Origin: Lachnospiraceae bacterium
GTDB taxonomy: Bacteria; Bacillota; Clostridia; Lachnospirales; Lachnospiraceae
Length of the DNA stretch: 64,000 nucleotides
Direction: 5' to 3'
Assembly: GCA_022845895.1 (NCBI GenBank)
Contig: AP025573.1
Span: forward strand, 50,001 to 114,000
Shown here: positions 53,675-62,073 of the stretch, one piece after another
How positions within the stretch are numbered: the stretch's first letter is position 1
Layout of the letters: every line of letters starts with the position of its first letter
The notes under the pieces: model-generated
What the model saw: the letters and a program-made list of their open reading frames with translations, nothing else
Databases searched by the model: none
Told to the model about the DNA's origin: nothing
Translations under genes and position numbers: made by a program

Positions 53675-54364
53675 ATGAGTAAGCTTTATATGATGGTTGC
53701 GATAACGAACCGCGCCATGAAACATAAATTCCAGGAGTTTTATAAGGAGAATGACCATATGGTCGTCTTCGGCACGCTCGGCAGGGGGACTGCAAACAGT
53801 GCCGTTCTGGACTATTTCGGCCTGGAGGCATCTGAGAAGATGATTTCTTTTTCTATAGTCACGGAAGAGATGTGGAGAAAGCTGAAACGAGGCCTGATCA
53901 TCAATATGCAGATCGACGTGCCGGGAACGGGGATTGCATTTATCATTCCGCTCAGCAGCGTCGGCGGCAAAAAGGTGCTTCAATATTTGATTCAGAACCA
54001 TGAGTATGAAAAAGAGGAGGAGACGATATTGAGAGAAACGGATTATGAACTGCTGGTGATTATCGCGAACCAGGGATGCATTGATACCGTCATGGATGCG
54101 GCGCGAAGCGCGAATGCCGGCGGGGGTACGGTAATCCACGCAAAAGGGACCGGCATGGATAGTGCGGAAAAGTTTTTGGGCGTGTCTCTGGCAGCGGAGA
54201 AAGAAATCATATTGATTGTCACGAAGACAAAAGATAAGAATCAGATTATGAAGGCGGTTATGGAGAAGGCAGGACTTGAAAGCAAAGAGAAGGCGATTGT
54301 ATTTTCTCTTCCGGTTACAAGTACGGCAGGGCTCCGGATGAGAGAAGACGAGATTGGGGATTAG
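53675..54364 (+). CDS. P-II-like signalling protein (tandem domains)
   Basis: 229 residues, about twice a normal P-II monomer. The second half (ELLVIIANQGCIDTVMDAARSANAGGGTVIHAKGTG...IILIVTKTKDKNQIMKAVMEKAGL) follows the P-II fold order, with a GGGTV site like the T-loop base. The first half has a related but more divergent pattern. It starts after GGAGGACACG, 11 bp after DUF1538, suggesting that it gates or senses that transporter, as GlnK does AmtB (inference). Confidence 0.72.
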   Translation: MSKLYMMVAITNRAMKHKFQEFYKENDHMVVFGTLGRGTANSAVLDYFGLEASEKMISFSIVTEEMWRKLKRGLIINMQIDVPGTGIAFIIPLSSVGGKKVLQYLIQNHEYEKEEETILRETDYELLVIIANQGCIDTVMDAARSANAGGGTVIHAKGTGMDSAEKFLGVSLAAEKEIILIVTKTKDKNQIMKAVMEKAGLESKEKAIVFSLPVTSTAGLRMREDEIGD

Positions 54365-54414
54365 CGATGCTGACACAGAATGGAACGAGTGTATCTTTTG
54401 AAAATATAATTGCA

Positions 54415-54481
54415 CAGCGAAAACCCGTTAACCATATGGCTAACGGGTTTCGTTATTTTTATAGTTATCTAAAGGAATGAG
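54415..54481. repeat. Element E3: truncated copy of the E family
   Basis: Only the hairpin end and the ATAGTTATCTAAAGGAATGAG block of the element remain. Similarity to E4 stops abruptly after GAATGAG at 54481. The rest was lost where the AT-rich island begins. Confidence 0.8.
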
Positions 54482-54522
54482 GGACTATCGAACTGGTTTA
54501 TGTCGTATTATAATATGCTACA

Positions 54523-54542
54523 AAGCCCGGAAATCCGGGCTC
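54523..54542. terminator. Hairpin at left edge of the AT-rich island
   Basis: AAGCCCGG-AAAT-CCGGGCTCTT is a compact stem-loop, often found after phage or ICE integrase genes. Confidence 0.5.
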
Positions 54543-54655
54543 TTATGAATTCAATCAACACATAAGCTATTATATTTATTTCTCCTGATTTGACCAAAAT
54601 TTGACCGGAACAAAAAAGGAATGGCAATATGTATGAATTTTGATTAGCTTATACA

Positions 54656-54880
54656 TCACATAATTTTAGGATAAGGCTTTTTTTCATTTGTAATGCCTAC
54701 TAAATAATCAATGCTTACATTATATAATTCTGACAGCTTAATTAGAAAATCAACAGGAATTTGCCTTGTGCCTTTTTCATAACGTCTGTATACTTCACGT
54801 TGGCATCCAAGATATATCGCAATTTCAGCTTGAGTTAAATCATTATCTATTCTTAAGTTTTCTAATCGAAAAAATTTCAT
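54656..54880 (-). CDS. Small XRE/Cro-like repressor
   Basis: 74 residues, almost entirely one helix-turn-helix (LTQAEIAIYLGCQREVYRRYEKGTRQIP followed by NVSIDYLVGITN). TGAGGTGAGACA precedes the ATG. AT-rich codon use matches the island. It is divergent from the lipoprotein gene 91 bp away. Confidence 0.8.
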   Translation of the reverse strand: MKFFRLENLRIDNDLTQAEIAIYLGCQREVYRRYEKGTRQIPVDFLIKLSELYNVSIDYLVGITNEKKPYPKIM

Positions 54881-54971
54881 TGTCTCACCTCAAAAAAATA
54901 CTACCATTCAGTTGCATTCAAAAGATGAAAATGCTACTATATAGTTACACAATAAAAGAGGAGGAAGCACT

Positions 54972-55640
54972 ATGAAAAAAAAGAGAGTATATATTTCAGC
55001 CGTGATAATCTTATTTACAGGTTTGATGATAGCGATTTCGGGGTGCAATACTAAAAAAGCGGGAAATGAGTTTAGTGCAAAAGACAAAGGAAGTATTACT
55101 GAAAGTAGAAAAAAGGGGAGCAATAATAATAAGGAAAAATCAGAAATAAAAGTTTCAGAGTTATTCAATAAAAGTGAAAAGCGACTCTGGTATTATACTC
55201 ATGAAATGGCATATAATGAAGATGTAGAGGCTATTTATATTGTAGAAGAAGGTAATGTGACAACATATAGATTTTATTATGGTGATGGAAAGGCACATTG
55301 GCAACCTACTTTTGAAGAACTTGATAAAATGACAGATGACGAAATTATTAAATATGTGGCAGAGAAGGTAGAACCTATAAATGAAAAGGTAGATATTGAG
55401 TATCGTAGAGACTCTACTGGTAATAAAATTCAAGAAGAAATTATTCGAATTGGAGAGGGAACACTTAGTAATCGTTTTAATATTGGGAGGATAATAGAGG
55501 GAGAAACAATTTTGTCTAATCAATTTTGCGGATTTGAAAATGTTAGAGGTGAGTCTTATTTAATTACTAAGAATAATTTTGCAGATAATACTCAAATTAT
55601 ATTAAATGAAATAGATGATGAGGGACTGATAGAAAAATAA
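54972..55640 (+). CDS. Hypothetical lipoprotein
   Basis: 222 residues. The signal peptide ends in lipobox AISGC (Cys near 27). A lysine/serine-rich linker precedes a polar domain (RLWYYTHEMAYNEDVEAIYIVEEG...) I do not recognise. AT-rich codon use points to acquisition with the island. GAGGAGGAAG gives a good ribosome site. Possible roles include a surface cargo protein. Confidence 0.7.
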   Translation: MKKKRVYISAVIILFTGLMIAISGCNTKKAGNEFSAKDKGSITESRKKGSNNNKEKSEIKVSELFNKSEKRLWYYTHEMAYNEDVEAIYIVEEGNVTTYRFYYGDGKAHWQPTFEELDKMTDDEIIKYVAEKVEPINEKVDIEYRRDSTGNKIQEEIIRIGEGTLSNRFNIGRIIEGETILSNQFCGFENVRGESYLITKNNFADNTQIILNEIDDEGLIEK

Positions 55641-55767
55641 AGTTTGATTTTTTAAAAATATGAGGTGTTTTCCTAATGAGATAAAGAAATAAGGCGAAGC
55701 CGAGATGCCGTAGGGCATTCCTTTACGGAACGGACGCAACCAGTACCACCATGATGTATAAGAGGAC

Positions 55768-56284
55768 TTGAAAGGTCACAGCCTTGCAAGTCCTCTTGTT
55801 TATACTTTTAAATATCAAACACCGAAAACGAAGAATAGTATACGAAAAATTCTGATGCAGGATAGTGTATACAAAGCGTTGAAGCGTCAGCGTATCCAGT
55901 TAAAAAAAATGCAGTTATCAAGCCTTGAATGGAAACCTCTTGAGGGGTTCAAGAATCTTGTTTTTGCTGGAAAAAATGGTAAACCCATTACAGAACGCTC
56001 TTTTCAAGCGATGCTGGATTGAAAAAGCAATCAACAAGGAACGTCAGAAACGAGCAGAAAAAAGCAAGACTGAGTTTGAACCAATAGAGCATTTCTATCC
56101 GCATGCATTGGGACATACCTTTGCAACAAGATGTTTTGAAGCAGGAATTGACGCTAAAGTGGTGCAGGGGTTTCTAGGACATTATTCAATTGCCATTACG
56201 TTAGACTTGTATACACATGTGACAAACGACAAGGCAAAGTCTAAAATGGACAAACTACAGACCTTATATAAAGAGATTATTTAG
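55768..56284 (+). pseudogene. Tyrosine-integrase remnant (truncated, frameshifted)
   Basis: Only the C-terminal half remains: FKYQTPKTKNSIRKILM, FAGKNGKPITERSFQAML, then a frame change near 56020 and IEKAINKERQKRAEKSK to HTFATRCFEAGIDAKVVQGFLGHYSIAITLDLYTHV. The expected HxLRHT box reads HALGHT, so the second catalytic arginine is a glycine. The 130 bp upstream contain stops in all frames. It cannot encode an active recombinase. Confidence 0.8.
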
Positions 56285-56363
56285 AGAAACTAAGAGAGTG
56301 CAAATTTCTTTAGAACCATTTGACCGGAATTTGACCGAAGAGGAAATTCATCAAAGGTCTGAA

Positions 56364-56506
56364 CAGCGAAAACCCGTTAGCCATATGGTTAACGGGTTTC
56401 GTTATTTTTATAGTTATCTAAAGGAATGAGAGTAAAGTGCGGCACCAGATTGTCTGGTGCGTTACTTTATGAGGGGGGAGATAGTTGTGTGTTGTTCAAC
56501 TATCTG
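56364..56506 (-). ncRNA. Element E4: candidate small RNA of a repeated family
   Basis: Third intact copy. On the minus strand TATACT (56518-56513) lies 52 bp after a perfect CTTAAG-N5-CTTAAG (56587-56571). The RNA would contain AGATAGTTG/CAACTATCT, CCCCCC, the hairpin GCACCAGA/TCTGGTGC with closing AAAGT/ACTTT, the ATTCCTTTA linker and the CCCGTTAACC hairpin with TTTTCG. On the plus strand TTGTTC-N17-TATAAT (56492-56520) is a competing promoter reading. Confidence 0.5.
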
Positions 56507-56707
56507 ACTTTAAGTATAATGGATAAATATGTCTAAAGTATGTTAAATATCTAAAAGAAATCGAAAATTCCTTAAGCCCATCTTAAGAAGTCAGAAAGAA
56601 AGAGTGAATACGGCATCATTGGGTAAAAGGCAGGCTGGCAAAGACATACCTTCGTCTTTTTCCAGCCCGTCAGTGAGGGTAAAGGAAAGTTATGTCAGGC
56701 TGTTATG

Positions 56708-57076
56708 TTATTTTGTATCCGAACTGTTCTGCCTCAGATGGTCGACCAGTATATCCAGGAATACGCTGGACGTCGGCCTGGCAGATAATGGGCGCAAGGA
56801 TATCTCCTCCAGGAGCTGCCGGTTCCCTTTCTCCCAACAGACGTTGATGACAGTACGGATATCCCGTTCCACACTGCTGCTTGTAGCCTGATACTCTTTG
56901 GCTATCTGAGGATAGAGCAGCTTGCTGACGGACAGAAGATAATTTTCATCTTGCATACACAGTTGAATACCATAGTTAAGATACCGGTATCCCCGGTAAG
57001 TTGCACCTATACCAAGCGTGCGGACCAATCGTTGGATTTTTTGTTCTTTCATGGTAACTTTCCCCCATACAGACAT
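56708..57076 (-). CDS. Stand-alone Spo0A C-terminal-domain protein 3
   Basis: 122 residues: RGYRYLNYGIQLC, SVSKLLYPQIAKEY, recognition helix SSSVERDIRTVINVCWEKGNR and RPTSSVFLDILVDHL. It keeps the VERxIR core of Spo0A better than protein 2. The receiver is absent. A Spo0A-box core (TGTCGAAA in reverse, 57145-57152) lies about 70 bp upstream, between this gene and the divergent lysozyme, suggesting cross-talk with sporulation control. Confidence 0.75.
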   Translation of the reverse strand: MSVWGKVTMKEQKIQRLVRTLGIGATYRGYRYLNYGIQLCMQDENYLLSVSKLLYPQIAKEYQATSSSVERDIRTVINVCWEKGNRQLLEEISLRPLSARPTSSVFLDILVDHLRQNSSDTK

Positions 57077-57144
57077 ACCTCACATTGAAAAACTTCTGAT
57101 GTGAATGAACACACCAGCTATATCATAACTCATAGGATTTTAAG

Positions 57145-57152
57145 TTTCGACA
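57145..57152 (-). promoter_or_regulatory. Candidate Spo0A-box core
   Basis: TTTCGACA reads TGTCGAAA on the minus strand, matching the conserved TGnCGAA core of 0A boxes. It sits in the 127-bp gap between Spo0A-domain protein 3 and the lysozyme gene. A single 8-bp match can occur by chance. Confidence 0.35.
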
Positions 57153-57203
57153 CATTATTCAAAATGAAGCATAAAATAATAAAAAAGTATTGAGGTAAAT
57201 AAT

Positions 57204-58181
57204 ATGAGCATTCATGGTATAGACGTAAGTGAATTTCAGGGCAGTATCAACTGGGCGGATGTGAAAGGCTCCGGGACTCAGTTTGTAATGATACGTGCCG
57301 GATATGGACAGGGCAATCTTGACCCGGAATTTAGAAGGAATGCAAAGGAATGCAACAGGCAGGGCATTCCGTTTGGCGTATATTGGTTTTCTTATGCATA
57401 TACAGAAGATATGGCGCGGAAAGAGGCGGATTACTGTATACAGGCGATAGAAGATTATGAAGTACAGTATCCGGTCTGCTTTGACTTCGAAAGCGCATCG
57501 GTAAATTATGCGGCAGGTCAGGGAGTGACGGTAACACGGCAGCTTGCAACCAGCCTGGTAACCGCTTTCTGCAGCAGGGTGGAGCAGCTTGGGTTCTTTG
57601 CCATGTACTACAGCAACCTGGACTTTTTAAACCGCATGTTTGACGCATCACTGAGGGAGAAATATGCATTGTGGTATGCACAGTATGCGTCGGCACCATC
57701 TATCCGGGGCATGGCAATATGGCAGTACAGCGATGCGGGCCGCATCAGCGGCATCTCGGGCAATGTGGATCAGAATATTGCGTATTATGATCTGGCTAAT
57801 GTCATCTCCCGGGCCGGTCTTAACAAAATGAACAGGGAAGTCACCACACCTGTGCCGCCGGCTGCCTCCCCGACAGATGTAATCATATATACGGTCAAGC
57901 CGGGAGACAACCTGAGCAGTATCGCGGCAAGGTATGGAACGTCCTACGAGACGCTTGCTTCCTATAATAATATAGAGAATCCCAACCTGATATTTCCGGG
58001 ACAGGAGATAAGGATACCGGTTGGGTATCAGGAAACATCCGCGAGATATTACACGATAAAGCCCGGCGATACGCTCAGCGGCATAGCGCTGCGCTTTGGC
58101 ACCACCGTGGCGGAGCTACAGAGGCTGAACGGTATCTCGAATCCAAATCTTATATATGCGGGGACGACAATCAAAGTATAA
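57204..58181 (+). CDS. GH25 lysozyme with two LysM domains
   Basis: 325 residues. The muramidase domain (1 to ~205) has the GH25 catalytic carboxylates in GIDVSEFQG and CFDFESA, ending in [25 protein letters not shown]. Two LysM repeats follow (about 229-273 [19 protein letters not shown] and 283-325 [19 protein letters not shown]). There is no signal peptide, so export would need a holin, lysis or an unusual route, as in phage endolysins. It might otherwise act in spore or mother-cell lysis. Confidence 0.9.
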   Translation: MSIHGIDVSEFQGSINWADVKGSGTQFVMIRAGYGQGNLDPEFRRNAKECNRQGIPFGVYWFSYAYTEDMARKEADYCIQAIEDYEVQYPVCFDFESASVNYAAGQGVTVTRQLATSLVTAFCSRVEQLGFFAMYYSNLDFLNRMFDASLREKYALWYAQYASAPSIRGMAIWQYSDAGRISGISGNVDQNIAYYDLANVISRAGLNKMNREVTTPVPPAASPTDVIIYTVKPGDNLSSIAARYGTSYETLASYNNIENPNLIFPGQEIRIPVGYQETSARYYTIKPGDTLSGIALRFGTTVAELQRLNGISNPNLIYAGTTIKV

Positions 58182-58209
58182 ATCATTAAAATATTATTAT
58201 ATGACATAA

Positions 58210-58640
58210 AAATATTGTTAAGTAGATAAAAGCACGTTATTATATAGAAAGATAATGCTGGCTCATTCGGGGATATAAATATCGGCTCGGGAGATCTGGG
58301 TATCTGGTGAGGGCAGCGGGAAAAATGATTAGTCCGGGGACATGGCTGTGCATTAAGGCCAAATGGCTGGTTTTGTTATTTGATTTTGGAATCTGGTGAT
58401 GCTATGGGATGAAACTGGGAATGTGTCCATATCCAGGACGTGGTTCATCTGCGGGTTGAGAAATAGTAATAGCGCGGGTGCCGGTGGCTGTCTGTGACGT
58501 AGCCCTGTAAGCACATGCGGCGGGATCCGGTGTTTACGTCTATTTGTCTCCAGGTATGGAGCCGCATTATCTTGTCTGTCCGGACCATTGCTGTCCGGCG
58601 GGTATCAAGGCCTGAATCCTTCGGGGATTCGGGCCTTTTT
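58210..58640 (+). ncRNA. Possible non-coding RNA before the two-component genes
   Basis: A 510-bp gap without a plausible gene. TTGTTA-N17-TATTAT near 58215-58243 could be a promoter. The stretch ends in a strong terminator at 58607-58640. The sequence between is G/T-rich and has several short self-complementary segments. I cannot match it to a known riboswitch, 6S, SRP, tmRNA or RNase P RNA. Confidence 0.3.
58607..58640 (+). terminator. UUCG-loop terminator
   Basis: AAGGCCTGAATCC-TTCG-GGGATTCGGGCCTT plus TTT. The UUCG tetraloop and long stem make it a strong intrinsic terminator. It lies about 425 bp after the lysozyme stop, with no gene between. Confidence 0.85.
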
Positions 58641-58646
58641 CATACA

Positions 58647-58703
58647 ATCTTAAGAAATTTCTGTTGAAGCTCTTAAAAATTCTCTGTTAATCTTGTATAG
58701 TAT
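58647..58703 (+). promoter_or_regulatory. Response-regulator-type promoter of the two-component genes
   Basis: TCTTAAGAAATTTCTGTTGAAG and TCTTAAAAATTCTCTGTTAATC are two similar ~22-bp units in tandem, ahead of TATAGTATAA. A poor -35 with upstream direct repeats suggests autoregulation by the response regulator. The CTTAAG core also appears beside the E elements and in leader repeats A and B. Confidence 0.5.
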
Positions 58704-58719
58704 AAGGGAGGTGATGAAA

Positions 58720-59415
58720 ATGTCTAAAATATTAGTATGTGATGATGACAGAGAGATTGTGGAAGCAATCGATATATATTTGACACAGGAAGGCTATGAG
58801 GTATTAAAAGCATATGATGGGGAAGAGGCACTGAAAGTGCTGCAGTCAGCGAAGGTAGACCTTCTGATTATCGATGTCATGATGCCGAGGCTTGATGGTA
58901 TCAGAGCCACCCTTAAGATGCGGGAACAAAACAATATGCCTATTATTATCCTGTCTGCCAAGTCGGAAGATGCGGATAAGATACTTGGGCTTAATGTGGG
59001 AGCGGATGATTACGTGACGAAACCATTCAACCCGCTGGAGCTTGTGGCAAGAGTCAAATCTCAACTGCGCAGATATACGCAGCTTGGCAGTACGGTAAGT
59101 GGTGAGAGCCAGGCGGTATATGAGGTTGGAGGCTTGTCTATCAATGACGACCTAAAAGAGGTCACGGTTGACGGTGAACAGGTAAAGCTTACCCCGATCG
59201 AATACAACATTTTATTATTGCTTGTTAAAAATCAGGGAAAAGTGTTCTCCATTGACCAGATATATGAGAATATCTGGAATGAAGACGCCATAGGAGTAGA
59301 TAACACGGTAGCGGTACATATCAGACATATAAGGGAGAAGATAGAAATCAATCCGAAGGAGCCGCGTTACCTGAAAGTGGTCTGGGGAGTCGGGTATAAG
59401 GTGGAGAAGCTTTAG
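58720..59415 (+). CDS. OmpR-family response regulator
   Basis: 231 residues. The receiver has acidic D8-D9-D10, phospho-acceptor D52 in DVMMPRLDG, and TKPF near 100. The C-terminal winged helix contains LTPIEYNILLLLVKNQGKVFS and VAVHIRHIREKIE...YLKVVWGVGYK. It resembles VanR-type regulators. ATG 58720 follows AAGGGAGGTG. The partner kinase starts 12 bp downstream. Confidence 0.92.
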   Translation: MSKILVCDDDREIVEAIDIYLTQEGYEVLKAYDGEEALKVLQSAKVDLLIIDVMMPRLDGIRATLKMREQNNMPIIILSAKSEDADKILGLNVGADDYVTKPFNPLELVARVKSQLRRYTQLGSTVSGESQAVYEVGGLSINDDLKEVTVDGEQVKLTPIEYNILLLLVKNQGKVFSIDQIYENIWNEDAIGVDNTVAVHIRHIREKIEINPKEPRYLKVVWGVGYKVEKL

Positions 59416-59427
59416 AAGGGAGTTAAT

Positions 59428-62073
59428 ATGAATCAATGGTATAAGGCCAACCTGACGAAAGGGATACTGATCGTAGCAGAGCATGTCCTGGCAGTGGTGA
59501 CGGTGGCCAGCCTGGTCTGGGTCCTGACGTACCCTGCTTTGATGGGGGATCTGTTTTCGGGGCATGCGGCCAGGAGATTTGAGGATTCTACAGCTTTCAG
59601 CGGGCAGCTGCAGTCAGCGACGTCTGAGATACTGGAAGGCATCGGTACACGGGGGCTGTTTGAGACAGAAGGGAAATTTGACCCCGAACGTGTGGTGGAC
59701 CTAAAAGAATTCTATGATAATAACAAGATCAGCAATGAAAACAGCAGCGGCCTGGCCTATAAGCTGGGGGACTTGGAAAAGTGGGCGGAAGGATCGGCGT
59801 ACTCAGACGGGCGTGTCATGAACGAGAACGATAACCTAGAGCCGATAATCGTGTGCAAGAGGTCGGATGGGACATTTCGCTACTATTATTTTACACAGTT
59901 AGAGCAGCTGATCAATGACGGGGAGCTGAGCTTTGTCATTGCCAGCAACAGTAACGGCGAGGAGATCACTTCTGACCAGATTCTGTATGAACTGCGCAAC
60001 GGGGGACGGAGCGAGGTTATGTACAGCACCGAGACGGAATCCAGATTCAAAGGGCTCCAGAACCGGGAGGGCAAGATTGAGTTCATAGACTGCTGGAACT
60101 ATGACGGGTATCAGATTGATGAAAAGTATGCACCTATCGGTGCCGCGAATCTGCTTGAGATTGCCAATGATAATGCAAACTGGAACGGCAAGCTCAATGA
60201 CATCTTCCAGATGCTGGAGAGCAGCATCTATACAGTCTATGACTATACCCAGACATATGAGACTTGGGAAAGCAACTGGAGGGAAGGAGACACGAACCTT
60301 GTCTACCTGTATGCGGATACAGCAGGCAGGAAAGTCTATACGAATAAAGAAGAATTAAGAGACTTTAACAAGCTAGAAGAAAGTTTGAAGATAATATCTA
60401 AAAGTGGAAAATATCTCATCGTGAAGCCAAAGCTGTCTGATTTTAACTCTAACATCGACAACGAAGACGCGTCTACCTGGAAAGACCTGATACAGTACAG
60501 CGGGCCTGCGGAAGAGAATTTTGTGTATGCGGTCGGCGTGGATACATCCTACCCGATTCAGGACAGCTTCTATTCGCAGAATCAGATATATGAAAAGTAT
60601 GGCTCCCGCATGCAGGGCATAGCGATACTTGGGCTGGCGGCGGCGATTTTGTTTCTGACAGGAATCGTATGGCTGACTATCATTGCAGGCAGAAATATCA
60701 AGGATGAGGAACTGCACTTGAACTGGTTTGACCGGTGGAAGACGGAACTGGCGGCTGCATTCGTCATCTTGCTGTGGATAGGGCCTGTGCTGCTGGTGGG
60801 AAGTGGCATCTCTGATTACTTTATCGGTCAGGTTCCTGATTACAGCGATACGTATGCACTGGCCGTGTACAGCTATAACGCAATGCCCGGCGTCGTGCGC
60901 AGCGGTATCGTCGCAGCCTACACATGCGGCCTGTTCCTGATTGGATATATGAGCCTTGTCCGCAGAATCAAGGCGCGAACGGTGTGGAACAACAGCATCG
61001 TAAGGGGCCTGCTCAGCTTTATCAGACAGTTGTTTGTCAACATGCACTTCGTGTGGAAGACGGTTATACTGTTCTTCCTGTTTGGCTTCGTACACTGGCT
61101 TGCCGTGCTGAGCGGTGCAATCGTAAACTGGTTCTGGTTCCTGGTAATGCTGGCCGTAGAGGCGGCGGCATTTATCTATCTGGTACAGATGTCCATTACC
61201 AGACAGAAGATCCGGTCCGGTATCGAACATATATCTGCGGGAGAAGTCAATTATAAGATACCGCTTGACGGTCTGAAAGGCGAGCAGCTGATGCTGGCGG
61301 AACGGGTCAACTCAATCGGGGAAGGTCTGGATGCCGCGCTGGAAGAAAGCATGAAGAGTGAGCGGCTGAAGACGGATTTGATAACGAACGTCTCCCATGA
61401 CATCAAGACACCTCTTGCTTCCATCATCAACTATATTGACCTGCTTAAGATGGAACACCTGGAAGACCCGAAGATACAGAGATATCTGGAAGTTCTGGAG
61501 GCCAAGGCACAGCGGCTGAAGACATTGACGGAAGATGTCGTCGAAGCCTCGAAGGTAAGCTCCGGGAATATAACGCTTGACCTGATGAATATCAACCTTG
61601 TGGAAATGATACAGCAGACGAGTGGAGAATTTGAAGAGAAGTTCACCGAGAGAAATCTAAACGAAGTCCTGAACCTGCCGGAAGAGGAGGCTATCATACA
61701 TGCCGATGGACGCCGCATGTGGCGCGTACTTGAAAACATATACAACAACGCGGCAAAATATGCGATGGAACGCACCCGAATCTATGCGGACCTGAGTGTG
61801 ACGGAGATGACCGTAATCTTCAGCCTGAAGAACATATCGGACCAGCCGCTTAACTTTACTGCTGATGAGCTGACGGAACGATTCCTGCGCGGTGACGTGT
61901 CAAGAAGCACAGAAGGCAGCGGGCTCGGACTGTCCATTGCGAAAAGCCTGACAACGATGCAGGGCGGCACCTTTGACCTGTATCTGGACGGAGACTTGTT
62001 CAAAGTGACCATAACCTTCCCTCGAGTTGCAAAAGCAGCCGAAAACGAAGAGGGACAGGGTGAAACGAATTAG
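59428..62073 (+). CDS. Large sensor histidine kinase
   Basis: About 881 residues. A membrane helix near 15-35 is followed by a long extracellular region (~40-390), then five or six further membrane segments (~395-590). The HisKA phospho-acceptor is H657 in NVSHDIKTP. The ATPase has ENIYNNAAKYA (N box) and GSGLGLSIAKSL (G box). The multi-helix membrane region after an extracellular sensor is unusual. The TAG stop and last ~8 codons lie in repeat R4, so the C-terminus (GQGETN) may be repeat-encoded. Confidence 0.9.
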   Translation: MNQWYKANLTKGILIVAEHVLAVVTVASLVWVLTYPALMGDLFSGHAARRFEDSTAFSGQLQSATSEILEGIGTRGLFETEGKFDPERVVDLKEFYDNNKISNENSSGLAYKLGDLEKWAEGSAYSDGRVMNENDNLEPIIVCKRSDGTFRYYYFTQLEQLINDGELSFVIASNSNGEEITSDQILYELRNGGRSEVMYSTETESRFKGLQNREGKIEFIDCWNYDGYQIDEKYAPIGAANLLEIANDNANWNGKLNDIFQMLESSIYTVYDYTQTYETWESNWREGDTNLVYLYADTAGRKVYTNKEELRDFNKLEESLKIISKSGKYLIVKPKLSDFNSNIDNEDASTWKDLIQYSGPAEENFVYAVGVDTSYPIQDSFYSQNQIYEKYGSRMQGIAILGLAAAILFLTGIVWLTIIAGRNIKDEELHLNWFDRWKTELAAAFVILLWIGPVLLVGSGISDYFIGQVPDYSDTYALAVYSYNAMPGVVRSGIVAAYTCGLFLIGYMSLVRRIKARTVWNNSIVRGLLSFIRQLFVNMHFVWKTVILFFLFGFVHWLAVLSGAIVNWFWFLVMLAVEAAAFIYLVQMSITRQKIRSGIEHISAGEVNYKIPLDGLKGEQLMLAERVNSIGEGLDAALEESMKSERLKTDLITNVSHDIKTPLASIINYIDLLKMEHLEDPKIQRYLEVLEAKAQRLKTLTEDVVEASKVSSGNITLDLMNINLVEMIQQTSGEFEEKFTERNLNEVLNLPEEEAIIHADGRRMWRVLENIYNNAAKYAMERTRIYADLSVTEMTVIFSLKNISDQPLNFTADELTERFLRGDVSRSTEGSGLGLSIAKSLTTMQGGTFDLYLDGDLFKVTITFPRVAKAAENEEGQGETN

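Larger units (their letters stand above)
54588..56340. mobile_element. AT-rich degenerate integrative element
   Basis: A 1.75-kb AT-rich insert carries an XRE gene, a lipoprotein gene and a broken tyrosine-integrase gene. Tandem TTTGACC repeats occur at both ends in the same orientation: 54588-54610 (TTTGACCAAAATTTGACCGG) and 56317-56340 (TTTGACCGGAATTTGACCG). Such repeats are like integrase arm-binding sites. Base and codon use differ from flanking genes. It truncates element E3 on its left. Confidence 0.6.

Noticed and set aside
58210..58640. 6S, SRP, tmRNA or RNase P RNA in the gap before the two-component genes
   Set aside because: None of their conserved cores (for example GGAAGC loop of SRP, tmRNA T-arm, RNase P GAGGAAAGTC) could be found.
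60373..61230. A 285-codon minus-strand frame inside the histidine kinase
   Set aside because: Antisense shadow of the kinase membrane region.
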